Program-made: the position numbers and the translations under genes
Part shown: positions 17,034 through 26,534 of the stretch, in pieces
How the letters are laid out: each line of letters opens with the position of its first letter
Position numbering within the stretch: the stretch's first letter is position 1
Notes under the pieces: generated by a model
The model's input: only the letters and a program-made list of their open reading frames with translations
The model's database searches: none
What the model was told of the DNA's origin: nothing
From: DASQZT01 sp963728965
GTDB taxonomy: Bacteria > Acidobacteriota > Terriglobia > Bryobacterales > Bryobacteraceae
Assembly: GCA_963728965.1 (NCBI GenBank)
Contig: CAVSMH010000001.1
Coordinates: 186,001-250,000 of the forward strand
Reading direction: 5' to 3'
DNA length: 64,000 nucleotides

Positions 17034-19280
17034 ATGACGGATACTGAGGGTGTGAACGATCATGTTGCCGGAGCGAATGACGGGCGCCTCCTGGTGATTT
17101 CCAACCGGCTCCCGGTCAAAATCCAGCGCACCACCACCGGCTGGAGGGCGGAGCACAGCTCAGGCGGGCTGGCCAGCGCCATGATCCCGATCCTCAGCCG
17201 GAGCGAGGGTTTGTGGATCGGCTGGCCGGGAAGCTCGGCGGATATCGGCAATCCCAAGCGCCAGCAGATCATCGACAATTGGGCCACCGAGGATCGCCTG
17301 ATCGCGGTGGAATTGCCGCCGGAAATCGCGCGGAACTTTTACGAGGGCTACGCCAACCAGACTCTCTGGCCTTTGTTTCACTACTTTCCGTCGCGGCTGG
17401 TTTTTGACCCGAAGGGCTGGGCAGCCTATGTCGCCGCCAACGAACTGTTCCGGGATATGGCGGTGCGCCACTATCGCGAAGGAGACTTGATCTGGGTGCA
17501 TGACTACCAGTTGATGCTCCTTCCCAGTTTGCTCCGCGAAGCCCTCCCCAACGCCCGCATCGGCTTCTTCCTCCACATACCGTTTCCGTCCTCGGAGGTG
17601 TTCCGCATCGTTCCGGAGCGGGCCAGCCTGCTCGACGGCCTGCTCGGCGCGGACCTGCTGGCGTTTCAGACCTATTCTCACCTGCAACACTTTCGGACCT
17701 CGCTGCTGCGGGTGAGCGGGCGGGAGAGCCGGATCGACCAGATCGACATCGGCGGGCGGACGGTGCGGGTGGCCGCACTGCCTATCGGTATCGCGCCGGC
17801 GGAGTTCACCAGCATCCTCCAGAAACGGGAATGCCTGGACCGCATCGCCGAGCTGAGGCAGCGCCACAGCGGCAGACGAATCCTGCTGGCCGTCGATCGG
17901 CTGGACTACTCCAAGGGCATCCCCAACCGCCTGCGCGCTTATCGGCGCCTGCTCGAGCGGGCGCCGGAGCTGCGCGAACGAGTGGTCCTGATGCAGGTGG
18001 CGGTGCCGTCGCGCGAGCGGGTCTTCACTTACGAAGCGTTGCGCCGCGAAGTCAACGAGCTCGTCGGCGAGATCAACGGGCAGTTCGGCACTCCGGGCTG
18101 GACTCCGGTGATTTATATCCGGCGCGGCATTCCCCGGTCGCAACTGGTGGCGTTGTACCGCCTGGCCGATGTGGGCTGGGTCACCCCGTTGCGTGACGGC
18201 ATGAACCTGGTGTCAAAAGAGTATGTCGCATGCCAGCAGGATAGCGACGGGATCCTGCTGTTGAGTGAATTTGCCGGGGCCGCCGAAGAGATGGGCGAAG
18301 CGTTCCAGGTGAACCCCCATGACGAGGAACAAACCGCCCGCGTGCTGCAAACCGCGCTAGAGACTCCGCCCGAACTGCGCCGGAAGCGAATCCAGGCGCT
18401 TCGCGAACGGGTAGAAGAGAACAACGTATTCGCCTGGAGCGAGAGCTTCCTTTCCGCGCTCCGCCAGGCCTCGGACGGAGGGGGCACGGCTCCCACCGAG
18501 CAGCCTCTTCCGCTCGATTGCGAGGCCATCACCAGGGCCTATCGGCAGGCCGAACGGAGGCTCCTGCTGCTGGATTACGACGGCACCCTGGTATGCTACG
18601 CCGACCGGCCGGAAAAGGCCGTTCCGGCTCCCGAAGTGGGCCAGCTCCTGGGCATCCTGAGCGCCGACGCACGAAACCGGGTGGTGGTGATTTCAGGCAG
18701 GCAGCGCAGCGACCTCGAGCGGTGGTTCGGCCATCTGGCGGGGCTGTTCCTGGTCGCCGAACACGGCGCCATTCTGCGCCCCGCCGGGTCGATGGACTGG
18801 AAGCCGGGACGGCCGCTCTTCTCTCGCGACTGGATGAATCGCGTCCGGCCCGTGCTGGAACATTTCGTCCACCGCACGCCGGGGAGTTTCATTGAGGAAA
18901 AGGAGTATTCGCTGGTGTGGCATTACCGTCTGTCGCCGCAGGATTTCGGGGAGTGGCTGGCGCATGAGCTGGTGGCGATGCTCGAGGGCATGCTGGCGGA
19001 AACCGAATTACGGGCGATTCGCGGCCGCAAGATCGTGGAGGTCAAGCCGCTGTGGATCCATAAGGGCGGGGTCGCCGACCGTTTCTCCGCGGAGTACGGG
19101 CCCGACGCGTTTCAGTTCGCCATCGGGGACGACCGCACCGATGAAGACACCTTTGAGGCACTGCCCGAAACTGCCTGGACCGTGCGTGTGGGTCCGGAAC
19201 GCTCCCGTGCCCGTTTCTTCGTACCTGAACAGCGCGAGGTGATCGAGTTGTTGAGCCGATTTGCCGGGCAGACGTCCTGA
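17034..19280 (+). CDS. Bifunctional trehalose-6-phosphate synthase/phosphatase (OtsA-OtsB fusion)
   Basis: 748 residues. Residues 15-480 form a GT20 synthase (LLVISNRLPVK, LIWVHDYQLMLLPSLLRE, GFFLHIPFPSSEVFR, DRLDYSKGIPNRL, PLRDGMNLVSKEYVACQ). From about 515 onwards lies a trehalose-phosphatase HAD domain (LLLLDYDGTLVCYAD, VVISGRQRSDLERWF, FAIGDDRTDEDTFEAL). Together they convert UDP- or ADP-glucose plus glucose-6-phosphate to trehalose. The fused form is common in eukaryotes and some bacteria; separate OtsA and OtsB are the usual enterobacterial form. Confidence 0.93.
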   Translation: MTDTEGVNDHVAGANDGRLLVISNRLPVKIQRTTTGWRAEHSSGGLASAMIPILSRSEGLWIGWPGSSADIGNPKRQQIIDNWATEDRLIAVELPPEIARNFYEGYANQTLWPLFHYFPSRLVFDPKGWAAYVAANELFRDMAVRHYREGDLIWVHDYQLMLLPSLLREALPNARIGFFLHIPFPSSEVFRIVPERASLLDGLLGADLLAFQTYSHLQHFRTSLLRVSGRESRIDQIDIGGRTVRVAALPIGIAPAEFTSILQKRECLDRIAELRQRHSGRRILLAVDRLDYSKGIPNRLRAYRRLLERAPELRERVVLMQVAVPSRERVFTYEALRREVNELVGEINGQFGTPGWTPVIYIRRGIPRSQLVALYRLADVGWVTPLRDGMNLVSKEYVACQQDSDGILLLSEFAGAAEEMGEAFQVNPHDEEQTARVLQTALETPPELRRKRIQALRERVEENNVFAWSESFLSALRQASDGGGTAPTEQPLPLDCEAITRAYRQAERRLLLLDYDGTLVCYADRPEKAVPAPEVGQLLGILSADARNRVVVISGRQRSDLERWFGHLAGLFLVAEHGAILRPAGSMDWKPGRPLFSRDWMNRVRPVLEHFVHRTPGSFIEEKEYSLVWHYRLSPQDFGEWLAHELVAMLEGMLAETELRAIRGRKIVEVKPLWIHKGGVADRFSAEYGPDAFQFAIGDDRTDEDTFEALPETAWTVRVGPERSRARFFVPEQREVIELLSRFAGQTS

Positions 19281-19298
19281 ACCGCAGGAGGGCCGCGT

Positions 19299-19841
19299 TC
19301 AGCGGCCGCCACGCATGTCAGCGTCCGGTTTGAGCACCGCGAGCTTGTTCCGAAAACCGGATCTCACCCGGATAAACTCCTCGTGTTCGAGTTGCAGTTC
19401 CCGCGCGATTTGGCGGACGGCGTGGTTCTCGGCTTCGGAGATGGTGTCGTCGGCGGCAGCCACCGCGAAGAGGCAGCCCAGCAGGTTGAGCTTGTCCTCG
19501 CGGGTCGCGAGGTTGTTGAATTCCCGCGTGACCAGGAAGTTTTCCGTCGCCCCAAACAGCAGGTTCTGCGTTTTCGCCATCTGCACGATCAGGATGGCTA
19601 ACTCTTCTCCGAGGCCGCCCGTGTCCGCGACAATCTTCTCCATGGCGGCGGTTTCCACGTCGCTGATGAGCAGGTCGGCGCGCGCCACGCGGCTCAGAAT
19701 GTATGCGAATGCGGCGATAAAGCGGGCCCGCTCGGCCGGCAGACGATCGAGCGCCGCGACAATCTTCCGAACGGTTGCCGTTTCCGCTCCGGCGGGGGAT
19801 CTCTCCTCCGGCGATAATCCGAGGAAATGGCGAATGGACAT
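19299..19841 (-). CDS. TerB-like (tellurite-resistance/DjlA N-domain) protein
   Basis: A 180-residue all-helical cytoplasmic protein with the TerB pattern: RARFIAAFAYILSRVARADLLISDVE, then a second repeat NLLGCLFAVAAADDTISEAENHAVRQIARELQL containing the acidic DD.IS..E loop. TerB-like domains bind metals and sit at membrane-associated stress complexes; the exact role here is unknown. It converges with the trehalose gene, 18 bases apart. Confidence 0.75.
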   Translation of the reverse strand: MSIRHFLGLSPEERSPAGAETATVRKIVAALDRLPAERARFIAAFAYILSRVARADLLISDVETAAMEKIVADTGGLGEELAILIVQMAKTQNLLFGATENFLVTREFNNLATREDKLNLLGCLFAVAAADDTISEAENHAVRQIARELQLEHEEFIRVRSGFRNKLAVLKPDADMRGGR

Positions 19842-19882
19842 AGTTTCAGTCTACGCTGGCCAGGGAGGCGGGTTTGGGTGGA

Positions 19883-20485
19883 TCAGTCCGGAACGCAGCG
19901 GTCGGCAAGATCCTTGATCTGCTCAACCTGCATGACCGTCGAGTCATTACGCGAATACGTACGGCCGCTGAGCTCCACGCGATGGCCCAGGTAGCGCGCG
20001 AAATCCTGCACAGGAAAACCGTCGGGCTCCAGTTCCATCAGCAGCTTCAAATCGTGGTCGCCGCGCAGCACATAGCGCGGCCCCGGCGCTTCGTCGAGGC
20101 AGCCGGAAGTAGTGCCCGGAGCCACGAGCTTGGACTCGTCTTCGCCGCCCGTGCGCGGCGGCGGGGCGCCGCAGACGTCCGACAGACTTTCGATTCTCCG
20201 GACTTTGACGACCGATTCGCCGCCGGCCGCCGTGCTGCGGCTGCCGGTGACCGCGACCTTATGCCCAAGGAATCGGGCGAAGTTCTGCGGCGGAAATCCG
20301 ACCGGCTCGAGCAGGGCAATCAAATGGAGTTCCCGCTCTTCGCGGAGGACATATTGCGGGCCGGCCTGCTCATCGAGACAGCCTGTCAACGTGGAGCTTG
20401 TCTCAGCGAAGGCCACCCCGACCGGCGCCGCCAACCCGATCCCGACGCCCAACAGCAGGGCGGCCATTCCCCCGTTACGAAGCAT
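19883..20485 (-). CDS. Secreted protein with a duplicated 'GCLDE' domain
   Basis: About 200 residues from the ATG at 20485, which follows GGGGAGGAG. A signal peptide (MAALLLGVGIGLAAPVGVAFAE) precedes two homologous units of about 70 residues. Unit 1 has LTGCLDEQAGPQYVLREERELHLIALLEPVGF..NFARFLGHKVAVTG and unit 2 has SGCLDEAPGPRYVLRGDHDLKLLMELEPDGF..DFARYLGHRVELSG. The pattern 'tGcld...Y.L......l...g..v.vtG' resembles small bacterial OB-fold-like periplasmic proteins. Function unknown. Its start overlaps the MscS stop by 11 bases. Confidence 0.7.
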   Translation of the reverse strand: MLRNGGMAALLLGVGIGLAAPVGVAFAETSSTLTGCLDEQAGPQYVLREERELHLIALLEPVGFPPQNFARFLGHKVAVTGSRSTAAGGESVVKVRRIESLSDVCGAPPPRTGGEDESKLVAPGTTSGCLDEAPGPRYVLRGDHDLKLLMELEPDGFPVQDFARYLGHRVELSGRTYSRNDSTVMQVEQIKDLADRCVPD

Positions 20486-21620
20486 GAGCTCCTCCCCGGT
20501 GGACGGTTGCAACTTCGGCTCCATTGTGGTCCGCCGTGCCATTCGCATTCCGGAAATAGACCGTGCGGATGGGGAACGGAATTTCGACGCCGGTTTCGCG
20601 AAACCGTTTGAAGATCCGCTTTCGCAATTCGTGCTGCACCAGGTACTGATCCACGAACTCCTGCACCTGGCAGATCAGCGTGAAGTTCAGAGACGAGTCG
20701 CCGAACCCGGGGATGAAACGCACAAATGGGGCGGGCTCGGCCAGCAGACCGGGAATTTCGCCGGCGCCCTTTACCGCCTCTTCGACCAGCAGTTTCTCAA
20801 TGGCGTCGGGATCCGCGTCATAACTCACACCGATCGGAATCAGCAGGGACATGCGGCGTTCCGGCCGGTGGTAGTTGGTGACGATGGCCTGCGCCAGCGT
20901 GGCGTTGGGGACGAACACGATGTTATTGGGGAGGGTGCGGATGCTGGTGCTACGCCAACTGATGTCGGTGACATAGCCCTCTTCGCCGCTGGCCAGTTTG
21001 ATGTAGTCGCCCACGCGGATCTGGTTCGCGACGCTGATGTACAGCCCGGCAAACAGGTTCGACAACGTATCCTGGAGGGCCAGCGCCACGGCAATGCCGC
21101 CGACTCCCAGTGCGGTGAGGATCGGCGTAATCGAGATCCCAAGCAGGTTCAGCAGGAGCAGCGTGCCCAATCCAACCACCGCCATTTTGGCGAGATTGCC
21201 CGTCAGCGTGGTGGCCGGCGACGCACCGGGGACACGGGCTCCGTAGAACTTGACGACATTGGCGGCCAGGCTCGATCCCACGAAGGTGAGGGAAACGATC
21301 CACAGCACCAGCAGAGCTTTTCCGGTGAGAGTCACCGCGCGGGGCGGAAGGGGAGAACTGGCGGTTGCCAGATAAAGGCCGAGAATCAGCACCCAAAGCA
21401 TGAACGGAGTGCGGATGGCATTGACCAGGAGATCGTCGAGCACCGATGAGGTACGGCCGATCCAACGATCGAGGTGTCTGAACAGGATCCGCTTCGCCAC
21501 GATACCCAAAGCGACTGTGACACCCAGCACGGCCAGCGGGATGGCCAGGGTGCGCCAGTTGTCGTTGAAAAAGGCCAACGCTCCGTTCAATAGCACCTCC
21601 TTGTGGTTGGCCGCCGGCAT
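20475..21620 (-). CDS. MscS-family mechanosensitive ion channel
   Basis: About 381 residues from the ATG at 21620. The frame stays open to a TTG at 21734, but that extra 38 residues is hydrophilic and lacks a ribosome site. Four to five N-terminal helices lead to the pore helix (LTALGVGGIAVALALQDTLSNLFAGLYI) and the cytoplasmic beta domain (IRVGDYIKL, GYVTDISWRSTSIRTLPNNIVFVPNATLAQA). It opens under membrane tension to release solutes, which fits the nearby osmolyte genes. It is followed by the duplicated-domain secreted protein, with overlapping ends. Confidence 0.92.
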   Translation of the reverse strand: MPAANHKEVLLNGALAFFNDNWRTLAIPLAVLGVTVALGIVAKRILFRHLDRWIGRTSSVLDDLLVNAIRTPFMLWVLILGLYLATASSPLPPRAVTLTGKALLVLWIVSLTFVGSSLAANVVKFYGARVPGASPATTLTGNLAKMAVVGLGTLLLLNLLGISITPILTALGVGGIAVALALQDTLSNLFAGLYISVANQIRVGDYIKLASGEEGYVTDISWRSTSIRTLPNNIVFVPNATLAQAIVTNYHRPERRMSLLIPIGVSYDADPDAIEKLLVEEAVKGAGEIPGLLAEPAPFVRFIPGFGDSSLNFTLICQVQEFVDQYLVQHELRKRIFKRFRETGVEIPFPIRTVYFRNANGTADHNGAEVATVHRGGAHAS

Positions 21621-22183
21621 TCCCAAAATGGCCTTGGGAGGTTGGAATGCGGAGCCCGCGCCGGCGGCCCTGTATTCAGGGTCGCTCTCCCGTCGAATCG
21701 GCACGATCACTTCAAGGCGGGATATGTTTGACAAAATGCCACTATGCCGGGGTGAAAGCTCAAAAGGCGCAGCCGAAGCTGCTGATCAGGCCATAGTCGC
21801 TTTGCGGACGGCCAGCACTGGACGGCTGTCGAATCGCTCAAGCGGGCGTACGCTCCAGATGAGGTGTGCCAGGACCGGCATGCGCAATCCGGCGCCGATG
21901 TGTTCGGCATCGCCTCCGCGTGGTGAGGCGGTCGGAATTCTTAAGAAAAACGGTGTCGGCGCGACACGCCGCGACCACAGTCGCGGCGGCGATCCATACG
22001 CAAACGAGGTGCCGGTGGGTCATAGGTTCAGGTCCACTGCCGGTTCGGCGAGGGCTGATGGTAACTCCCTTCAGTCTCCGCGGAGCTGTCATGCCGTCCG
22101 GCGGTATCGAGTAGGTTATGCTTGCAATTGGAATCGGCCCGTTCGCGCCGGCATTTTCCGGAGGCTACTGGGGAGGGAGAACT
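21621..22183. other. Gene-poor stretch with a possible secreted-protein remnant
   Basis: No intact gene is seen. On the minus strand an ATG at 22023 opens a signal-peptide-like segment (HLVCVWIAAATVVAACRA) followed by ADTVFLKNSDRLT, which resembles the mature start of DUF481-type outer-membrane proteins. The similarity then stops and the frame closes at 21838. This could be a decayed 5' end. The remainder has no recognisable feature. Confidence 0.35.
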
Positions 22184-22594
22184 ATGGATTCGGCAGCAGC
22201 CAGGCGACATCTGGCGGCCCTGCGGGCCATCGATGCCGTGTTGTCGGAGCGGATTGTCCAAAGACGGGGACCGGGCGTGCTGGCCCAGTTGACGCGCCGG
22301 CTGCGCCACATGAATCGCCCGGCCGGGCATGAAGCAGCCGTCCGGCGGCTGGGAGCCGATAGGGCTCTGCTGCTCCGGGTCAAGGCGGCCATGGGACGCC
22401 TGAGCGGCGCGAGGTATGGTGTCTGCCTGCTGTGTCACAAGCCCATCAGCGCCCCCCACCTGAATGCGGTACCCTGGGCCGCTTTCTGCATTCCGTGCCG
22501 CGCGGCCATGGACAGCCGCGAAGCCGTGTTGGCCTCTCCCGGAGTTAGGGGCTGGACCAGGAGCAACGGCTTCGGGGAGAACGGTGCGCCGTAG
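22184..22594 (+). CDS. Small DksA/TraR-like C4 zinc-finger protein
   Basis: About 136 residues from the ATG at 22184, preceded by GGGAGGGAGA. The N-terminal half is helical. The C-terminal half has YGVCLLCHKPISAPHLNAVPWAAFCIPC, two CxxC pairs spaced as in the DksA/TraR zinc finger. DksA-like proteins bind RNA polymerase through its secondary channel. The coiled-coil tip acidic residues of true DksA are not evident, so a regulatory role is a cautious guess. Confidence 0.65.
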   Translation: MDSAAARRHLAALRAIDAVLSERIVQRRGPGVLAQLTRRLRHMNRPAGHEAAVRRLGADRALLLRVKAAMGRLSGARYGVCLLCHKPISAPHLNAVPWAAFCIPCRAAMDSREAVLASPGVRGWTRSNGFGENGAP

Positions 22595-22663
22595 GGCAGC
22601 GCGCCGGATGGAGTTCGGTGGCGCCGGGTGTGCGTAAGTACCGCTTGTGTGCGCCCCAAGGGC

Positions 22664-24268
22664 TCAGGCGTAGTCGCCGCAGATGGAGACGTCGAGGCCC
22701 ATTTCGCGGAGCATGGCGGCCTTGGTCGCCAGGGCCAGATCGGCGCCGGCAGCGTCCGGTGCGTAGGCCACCTGGACATGATTCGACTTGTGGCGGGCCA
22801 TCAACTGATCGCGCGTGACGCCGTAGAGTACGGCGTGCATCACCGGCCATTGCGGGGTGGTGATGCGCCAGCGGCGCTCGGTCTCCTCCGGCGGGAGCTC
22901 CACGGCGCGCGCGCGGCCGAGGTCCACCTTCAAACGTCCGCCATCCACAAAGACGCGGCTCCAGACAATTTCGCCAGGGCGGCTGACGCCCTTGATGCCG
23001 CCGCCGCCCAGTCGGAAATACATGGGCGGCTGGCGTTCGCTGACAGCGCCGGCATACCCGCCGGTGAGGTGGGCAGGGGGCACGGCGCCGGAGATCTCGA
23101 ACACCCACACGAATTCGTCGCGGCCGTTCACTGGGTACGATTCGCCGTAGCGCACATCGTGGAGGGTGGTTTCGGGAGCGAACCCGAGCTCGCTCCAGAC
23201 CCGGTTGGTGACCAGGGCGTCCAGGCCGGCGCACTCGTCCACTTCGTTGAAATGCGGCAGGGGGCGCCCTTCATAGAGCACCCGGCCGTTGCCGCGCGCC
23301 GCCACCGGGGGCCGGTCCGCATTGTTGAGCAAGCCTTCGGCCAGATCGGAGGCGGGGGCGAGGTCTTTCAGGCCCTGCTGATACTGAATGCCGACGGCGT
23401 CGCAGCCGAAGTCGTCGGCGATGCGGAGGGCGGCGATATACATTTTGCACTGGCCGAGAATCTGGTCGTCAGTGAGATCGGTCTCGGGGTTGGGTCCGGT
23501 GACGAAGCGCATGCCCTTGCGGTCGAGCCAGTGGCGGACGGCGAGGGCCTCTTCCCCGGTAACCGCTTGCATTTCGGCGAACAGGGCGGACTGGCTGAGC
23601 CGCTCTTTGAAGACGCCGGTGGGATGCAGCAGTTCATCGGGGATGATGGCGTTATACATTCCCATGCAGCCCTCATCGAAAATGCCCATGATGGCCTTCG
23701 CCCGGCGGAGCTCACGCGCCAGGCGGGCGCCGGTCTCCTCGGACCGTGCCGGCAGCCGGAAGCGGTCGAGCGGGTGGACATGACTGAGGTCGTGCTGGAG
23801 GGTTTCGCCGGCGAGCCAGCGGCGCAATCCGCCCAGGAAGAACTCGTCGGTAAAGTCCTGGCTCCACAAACTGCTGTAGCGAACGCCGGCCTTGGTGAGC
23901 GAAGCGTTGAGGTTGAGGAGACCGACCAGGCCGGGCCACTCGCCGCTCCAGTTGGCGATCGTGAGGATGGGCCCCTGGTGGGTGTACAAACCATGCAGGA
24001 TATGGTGACTATACTGCCAGACGGCTTCTACGACGACGAGCGGGGCATCGGCGGGGATGCTGCGGAACACCTCCATCCCTCGTTTCTGGCTGTCGATGAA
24101 GCCATGACCCTTTTCCGGGTCGCAGGGGTGGCCCCTGCGGACCGGGCGCCCTTCGCGGCGAATGGCGCCCATGACGGCCTCTTCGGCCCGCGCCTGGGCT
24201 GGCCAGCACTTCTGGTTGGCAGAGAGGCGCAGGTCGCCACTGGCGATGAGGATAACGCTGTCGGGCAT
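22664..24268 (-). CDS. L-fucose/L-arabinose isomerase-fold protein
   Basis: 534 residues with the layout of the fucose/arabinose isomerase superfamily: an N-terminal alpha/beta domain (VVVEAVWQYSHHILHGLY, GPILTIANWSGEWPGLVGLLNLNASL), the loop IFDEGCMGMYNAIIPDELLHPTGVFKERLSQSALF, and a C-terminal domain ending HVQVAYAPDA. Family enzymes interconvert aldoses and ketoses using Mn2+. Whether the metal ligands are complete cannot be judged from sequence alone, so the substrate is not assigned. It is divergent from the M49-like peptidase gene. Confidence 0.65.
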   Translation of the reverse strand: MPDSVILIASGDLRLSANQKCWPAQARAEEAVMGAIRREGRPVRRGHPCDPEKGHGFIDSQKRGMEVFRSIPADAPLVVVEAVWQYSHHILHGLYTHQGPILTIANWSGEWPGLVGLLNLNASLTKAGVRYSSLWSQDFTDEFFLGGLRRWLAGETLQHDLSHVHPLDRFRLPARSEETGARLARELRRAKAIMGIFDEGCMGMYNAIIPDELLHPTGVFKERLSQSALFAEMQAVTGEEALAVRHWLDRKGMRFVTGPNPETDLTDDQILGQCKMYIAALRIADDFGCDAVGIQYQQGLKDLAPASDLAEGLLNNADRPPVAARGNGRVLYEGRPLPHFNEVDECAGLDALVTNRVWSELGFAPETTLHDVRYGESYPVNGRDEFVWVFEISGAVPPAHLTGGYAGAVSERQPPMYFRLGGGGIKGVSRPGEIVWSRVFVDGGRLKVDLGRARAVELPPEETERRWRITTPQWPVMHAVLYGVTRDQLMARHKSNHVQVAYAPDAAGADLALATKAAMLREMGLDVSICGDYA

Positions 24269-24409
24269 GACCCTATTCTGCCATTCCGCGAAAGCCGAGT
24301 CCAGCGGTTTCGGCTCATGTTTAACGATAACCCGGCTGAGCGGCGGTGGCCGCCGGAGAACGACTTGGGGCCGCGCGCCCGGGGGCCACTCCAGCAGTTA
24401 CCATGGATT

Positions 24410-26029
24410 ATGAAGAGGAGATTCTGTCTTTGGGCGGCCGCCGCGGTGCTGCCGCTGGCCGGCGCGGACTTGGATGTGGCGGCGCGGCTAGCGAAATGGA
24501 AGCCGGTGGAGATGCCGTTCCATGCAGGCAACCTGAGCGCGAAAGAACGCCAACTAGTGGACAAGCTGGTGCAGGCGTCGCGGCTGCTCGATGATATCTA
24601 CTGGCGGCAGAGCGATAGCGCCGGATTGACGCTGTACAAGAGCACCCACGATGCCCCGCTCAAGCGGCTGCTGATGATTATGGGCTGCCGCTGGGACCTG
24701 CTGGATGAGAATCGTCCGTTCGACAGCGGGACGGGTCCCATGCCGCCCGGTCACGAGCTATATCCGCACGACCTGACGCGCGCCGAGATTGAAGCGTACG
24801 TCCGGCAGCATCCGGAAGATCGGGCAGCGATTTACGATCCGTACACAGTCGTGAAACGGAAGGGCGGGCGCCTCATTGGGGTGCCGTACCACGAAGAGTA
24901 CCGCGAGTTCGTCGGGCCCATGGCGGCGGCGCTACGGCAAGCGGCGGATCTGAGCGATGATCGCGCGTTCGCTGCTTTTCTGCGGCTGCGTGCCGACGGC
25001 TTGCAGAAGGACGACTATTACCAAAGCGACCTGGCATGGCTGGAACTGAAGGACCCCAGGATCGACGTCATCTTCGCGCCATATGAAACCTACCTCGACG
25101 ACCTGATGGGGGTGAAGACGTCCTACGGCGCATCGATTCTGATCCGCAACGAGGAGGAGAGCCGGAAGCTGTCGCTGTATGAGAAGTACGTCCCGGAGAT
25201 TCAGGACGCGCTGCCGCTCGAGGCGGCGGACCGGCCGTCCAAGCGCGGCCACCTGAGCCCGATGGAAGTGATGGATGCGCCGTATCGCGCGGGCGACCTG
25301 CGGCACGGATACCAGGCGGTGGCTGACAATCTGCCCAACGATCCGCGAATCCACCAGGAGAAGGGAAGCAAGAAGATCTTCTTCAAGAACTTCATGGACG
25401 CGCGGGTGAACTACGTGATCTTGCCAATTGCGCGGAAACTGATGCCGGCCGAACAGGCGGAGAAGGCCAGCGCCGAGGGCTACATGGCAGGCACCCTGCT
25501 GCACGAAATCTGTCATGGACTGGGCCCCACGTTCGCCCGGCAGAAGGGCAAGCAGGTGGACATCCGCGAGGCGATCGGGCCGGCGTACTCGGGCCTCGAA
25601 GAGGCTAAAGCGGATGTGGTGGGGATGTTCGGCCTTCACTGGCTGGTGGACCACAAGGCGCTTCCAGCCGGGCGGCTCCACGAATACTACGCCTCGTATC
25701 TTGCCGGGCTGTTCCGCACGCTGCGGTTTGGAACCGGCGAGGCGCACGGGCGGGCGGAAATGATGGAGTTCAACTACCTGGTGGAGAACGGCGCGGTAGC
25801 GAACCAGGACGGGCGATATGCCGTGGATTACGCGAAGATGCCCGGGGTTCTGGCAGGGCTGGCGCGCGAACTGCTGGCCATCGAGGCCACCGGCGACCGG
25901 ACGCGGGCGGAAAACTGGTTCGCGAAGTACGACAAAATGCCGGCAGAGTTGACGGCGGCGCTGGCACGGACGAGCGATATTCCGGTGGACATCGACCCGG
26001 GGTTCTCGTTCAAGGATGAAGTAAAGTAA
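24410..26029 (+). CDS. Secreted M49 (dipeptidyl-peptidase III)-like metallopeptidase
   Basis: 539 residues from the ATG at 24410; the much longer open frame upstream is only the antisense of the isomerase gene. A signal peptide (RRFCLWAAAAVLPLAGA) is followed by a helical catalytic protein with HEICHGLGP (HExxH-type zinc site) and, about 50 residues later, GLEEAKADVVGMFG, matching the EExxAD third-ligand motif of M49. DPP III uses the longer HELLGH; the HExxH form is typical of bacterial relatives. Probably a periplasmic peptidase. Confidence 0.8.
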   Translation: MKRRFCLWAAAAVLPLAGADLDVAARLAKWKPVEMPFHAGNLSAKERQLVDKLVQASRLLDDIYWRQSDSAGLTLYKSTHDAPLKRLLMIMGCRWDLLDENRPFDSGTGPMPPGHELYPHDLTRAEIEAYVRQHPEDRAAIYDPYTVVKRKGGRLIGVPYHEEYREFVGPMAAALRQAADLSDDRAFAAFLRLRADGLQKDDYYQSDLAWLELKDPRIDVIFAPYETYLDDLMGVKTSYGASILIRNEEESRKLSLYEKYVPEIQDALPLEAADRPSKRGHLSPMEVMDAPYRAGDLRHGYQAVADNLPNDPRIHQEKGSKKIFFKNFMDARVNYVILPIARKLMPAEQAEKASAEGYMAGTLLHEICHGLGPTFARQKGKQVDIREAIGPAYSGLEEAKADVVGMFGLHWLVDHKALPAGRLHEYYASYLAGLFRTLRFGTGEAHGRAEMMEFNYLVENGAVANQDGRYAVDYAKMPGVLAGLARELLAIEATGDRTRAENWFAKYDKMPAELTAALARTSDIPVDIDPGFSFKDEVK

Positions 26030-26456
26030 CCACGGTCACGCGGGTAAAACCCTCGGCGGGGCTGGGGGGAACGAGCTTGGCGGCCATCCTGGCGAGGACG
26101 TCGCGCGGTACGACGCGATGGCGCGCGGCATTGCGGGCGAGACACTCTTCGAGGGGAACGTCGAAGAAGACGGCTTCGATATCGCAACCATAGGACTTGC
26201 CGATGCCGACGTAGGGCGCGCGTTCCTGGGGAGTGAGATTGGTGGCGTCGATGTAGGTTACGGGGCGGCCTATAGACAGGCGCTGCCGCAGGAGATACCG
26301 CATGGTCTGGAAGACACGCTCATGGATGCTCTGATCGGTTTCGTCATCGGCGAGCCAACGCCGGATGGCGTCCGAAGACAGGCCAGCCACGCCACGTTTT
26401 TCGAGGTATGTGGACTTGCCGGAACCGGGCAAGCCCACCAATAGCACAACCTGCAT
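26010..26456 (-). CDS. Small P-loop kinase (polynucleotide kinase/zeta-like AAA_33)
   Basis: About 148 residues from the ATG at 26456. The Walker A motif VVLLVGLPGSGKSTYLEKRG is at the N-terminus, SSDAIRRWLADDETDQ follows as the nucleotide-sensing segment, and VTYIDATNLTPQERAPY is the Walker B-like strand. This matches AAA_33 kinases that phosphorylate nucleic-acid ends, sugars or small molecules. The substrate is unknown. Its 3' end overlaps the converging M49-like gene by 20 bases. Confidence 0.78.
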   Translation of the reverse strand: MQVVLLVGLPGSGKSTYLEKRGVAGLSSDAIRRWLADDETDQSIHERVFQTMRYLLRQRLSIGRPVTYIDATNLTPQERAPYVGIGKSYGCDIEAVFFDVPLEECLARNAARHRVVPRDVLARMAAKLVPPSPAEGFTRVTVVTLLHP

Positions 26457-26534
26457 GAGTAACGCCGGTGCCGGCACAGCCCCTGATCAATGGGATCCCG
26501 GAGAACCGGCGGCCGGCCCACGAGCGTTACAGGG

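Noticed and set aside
22628..24409. A long 5' extension of the M49-like gene
   Set aside because: The extension is antisense to the isomerase-fold gene. A signal peptide and family similarity begin only at 24410.
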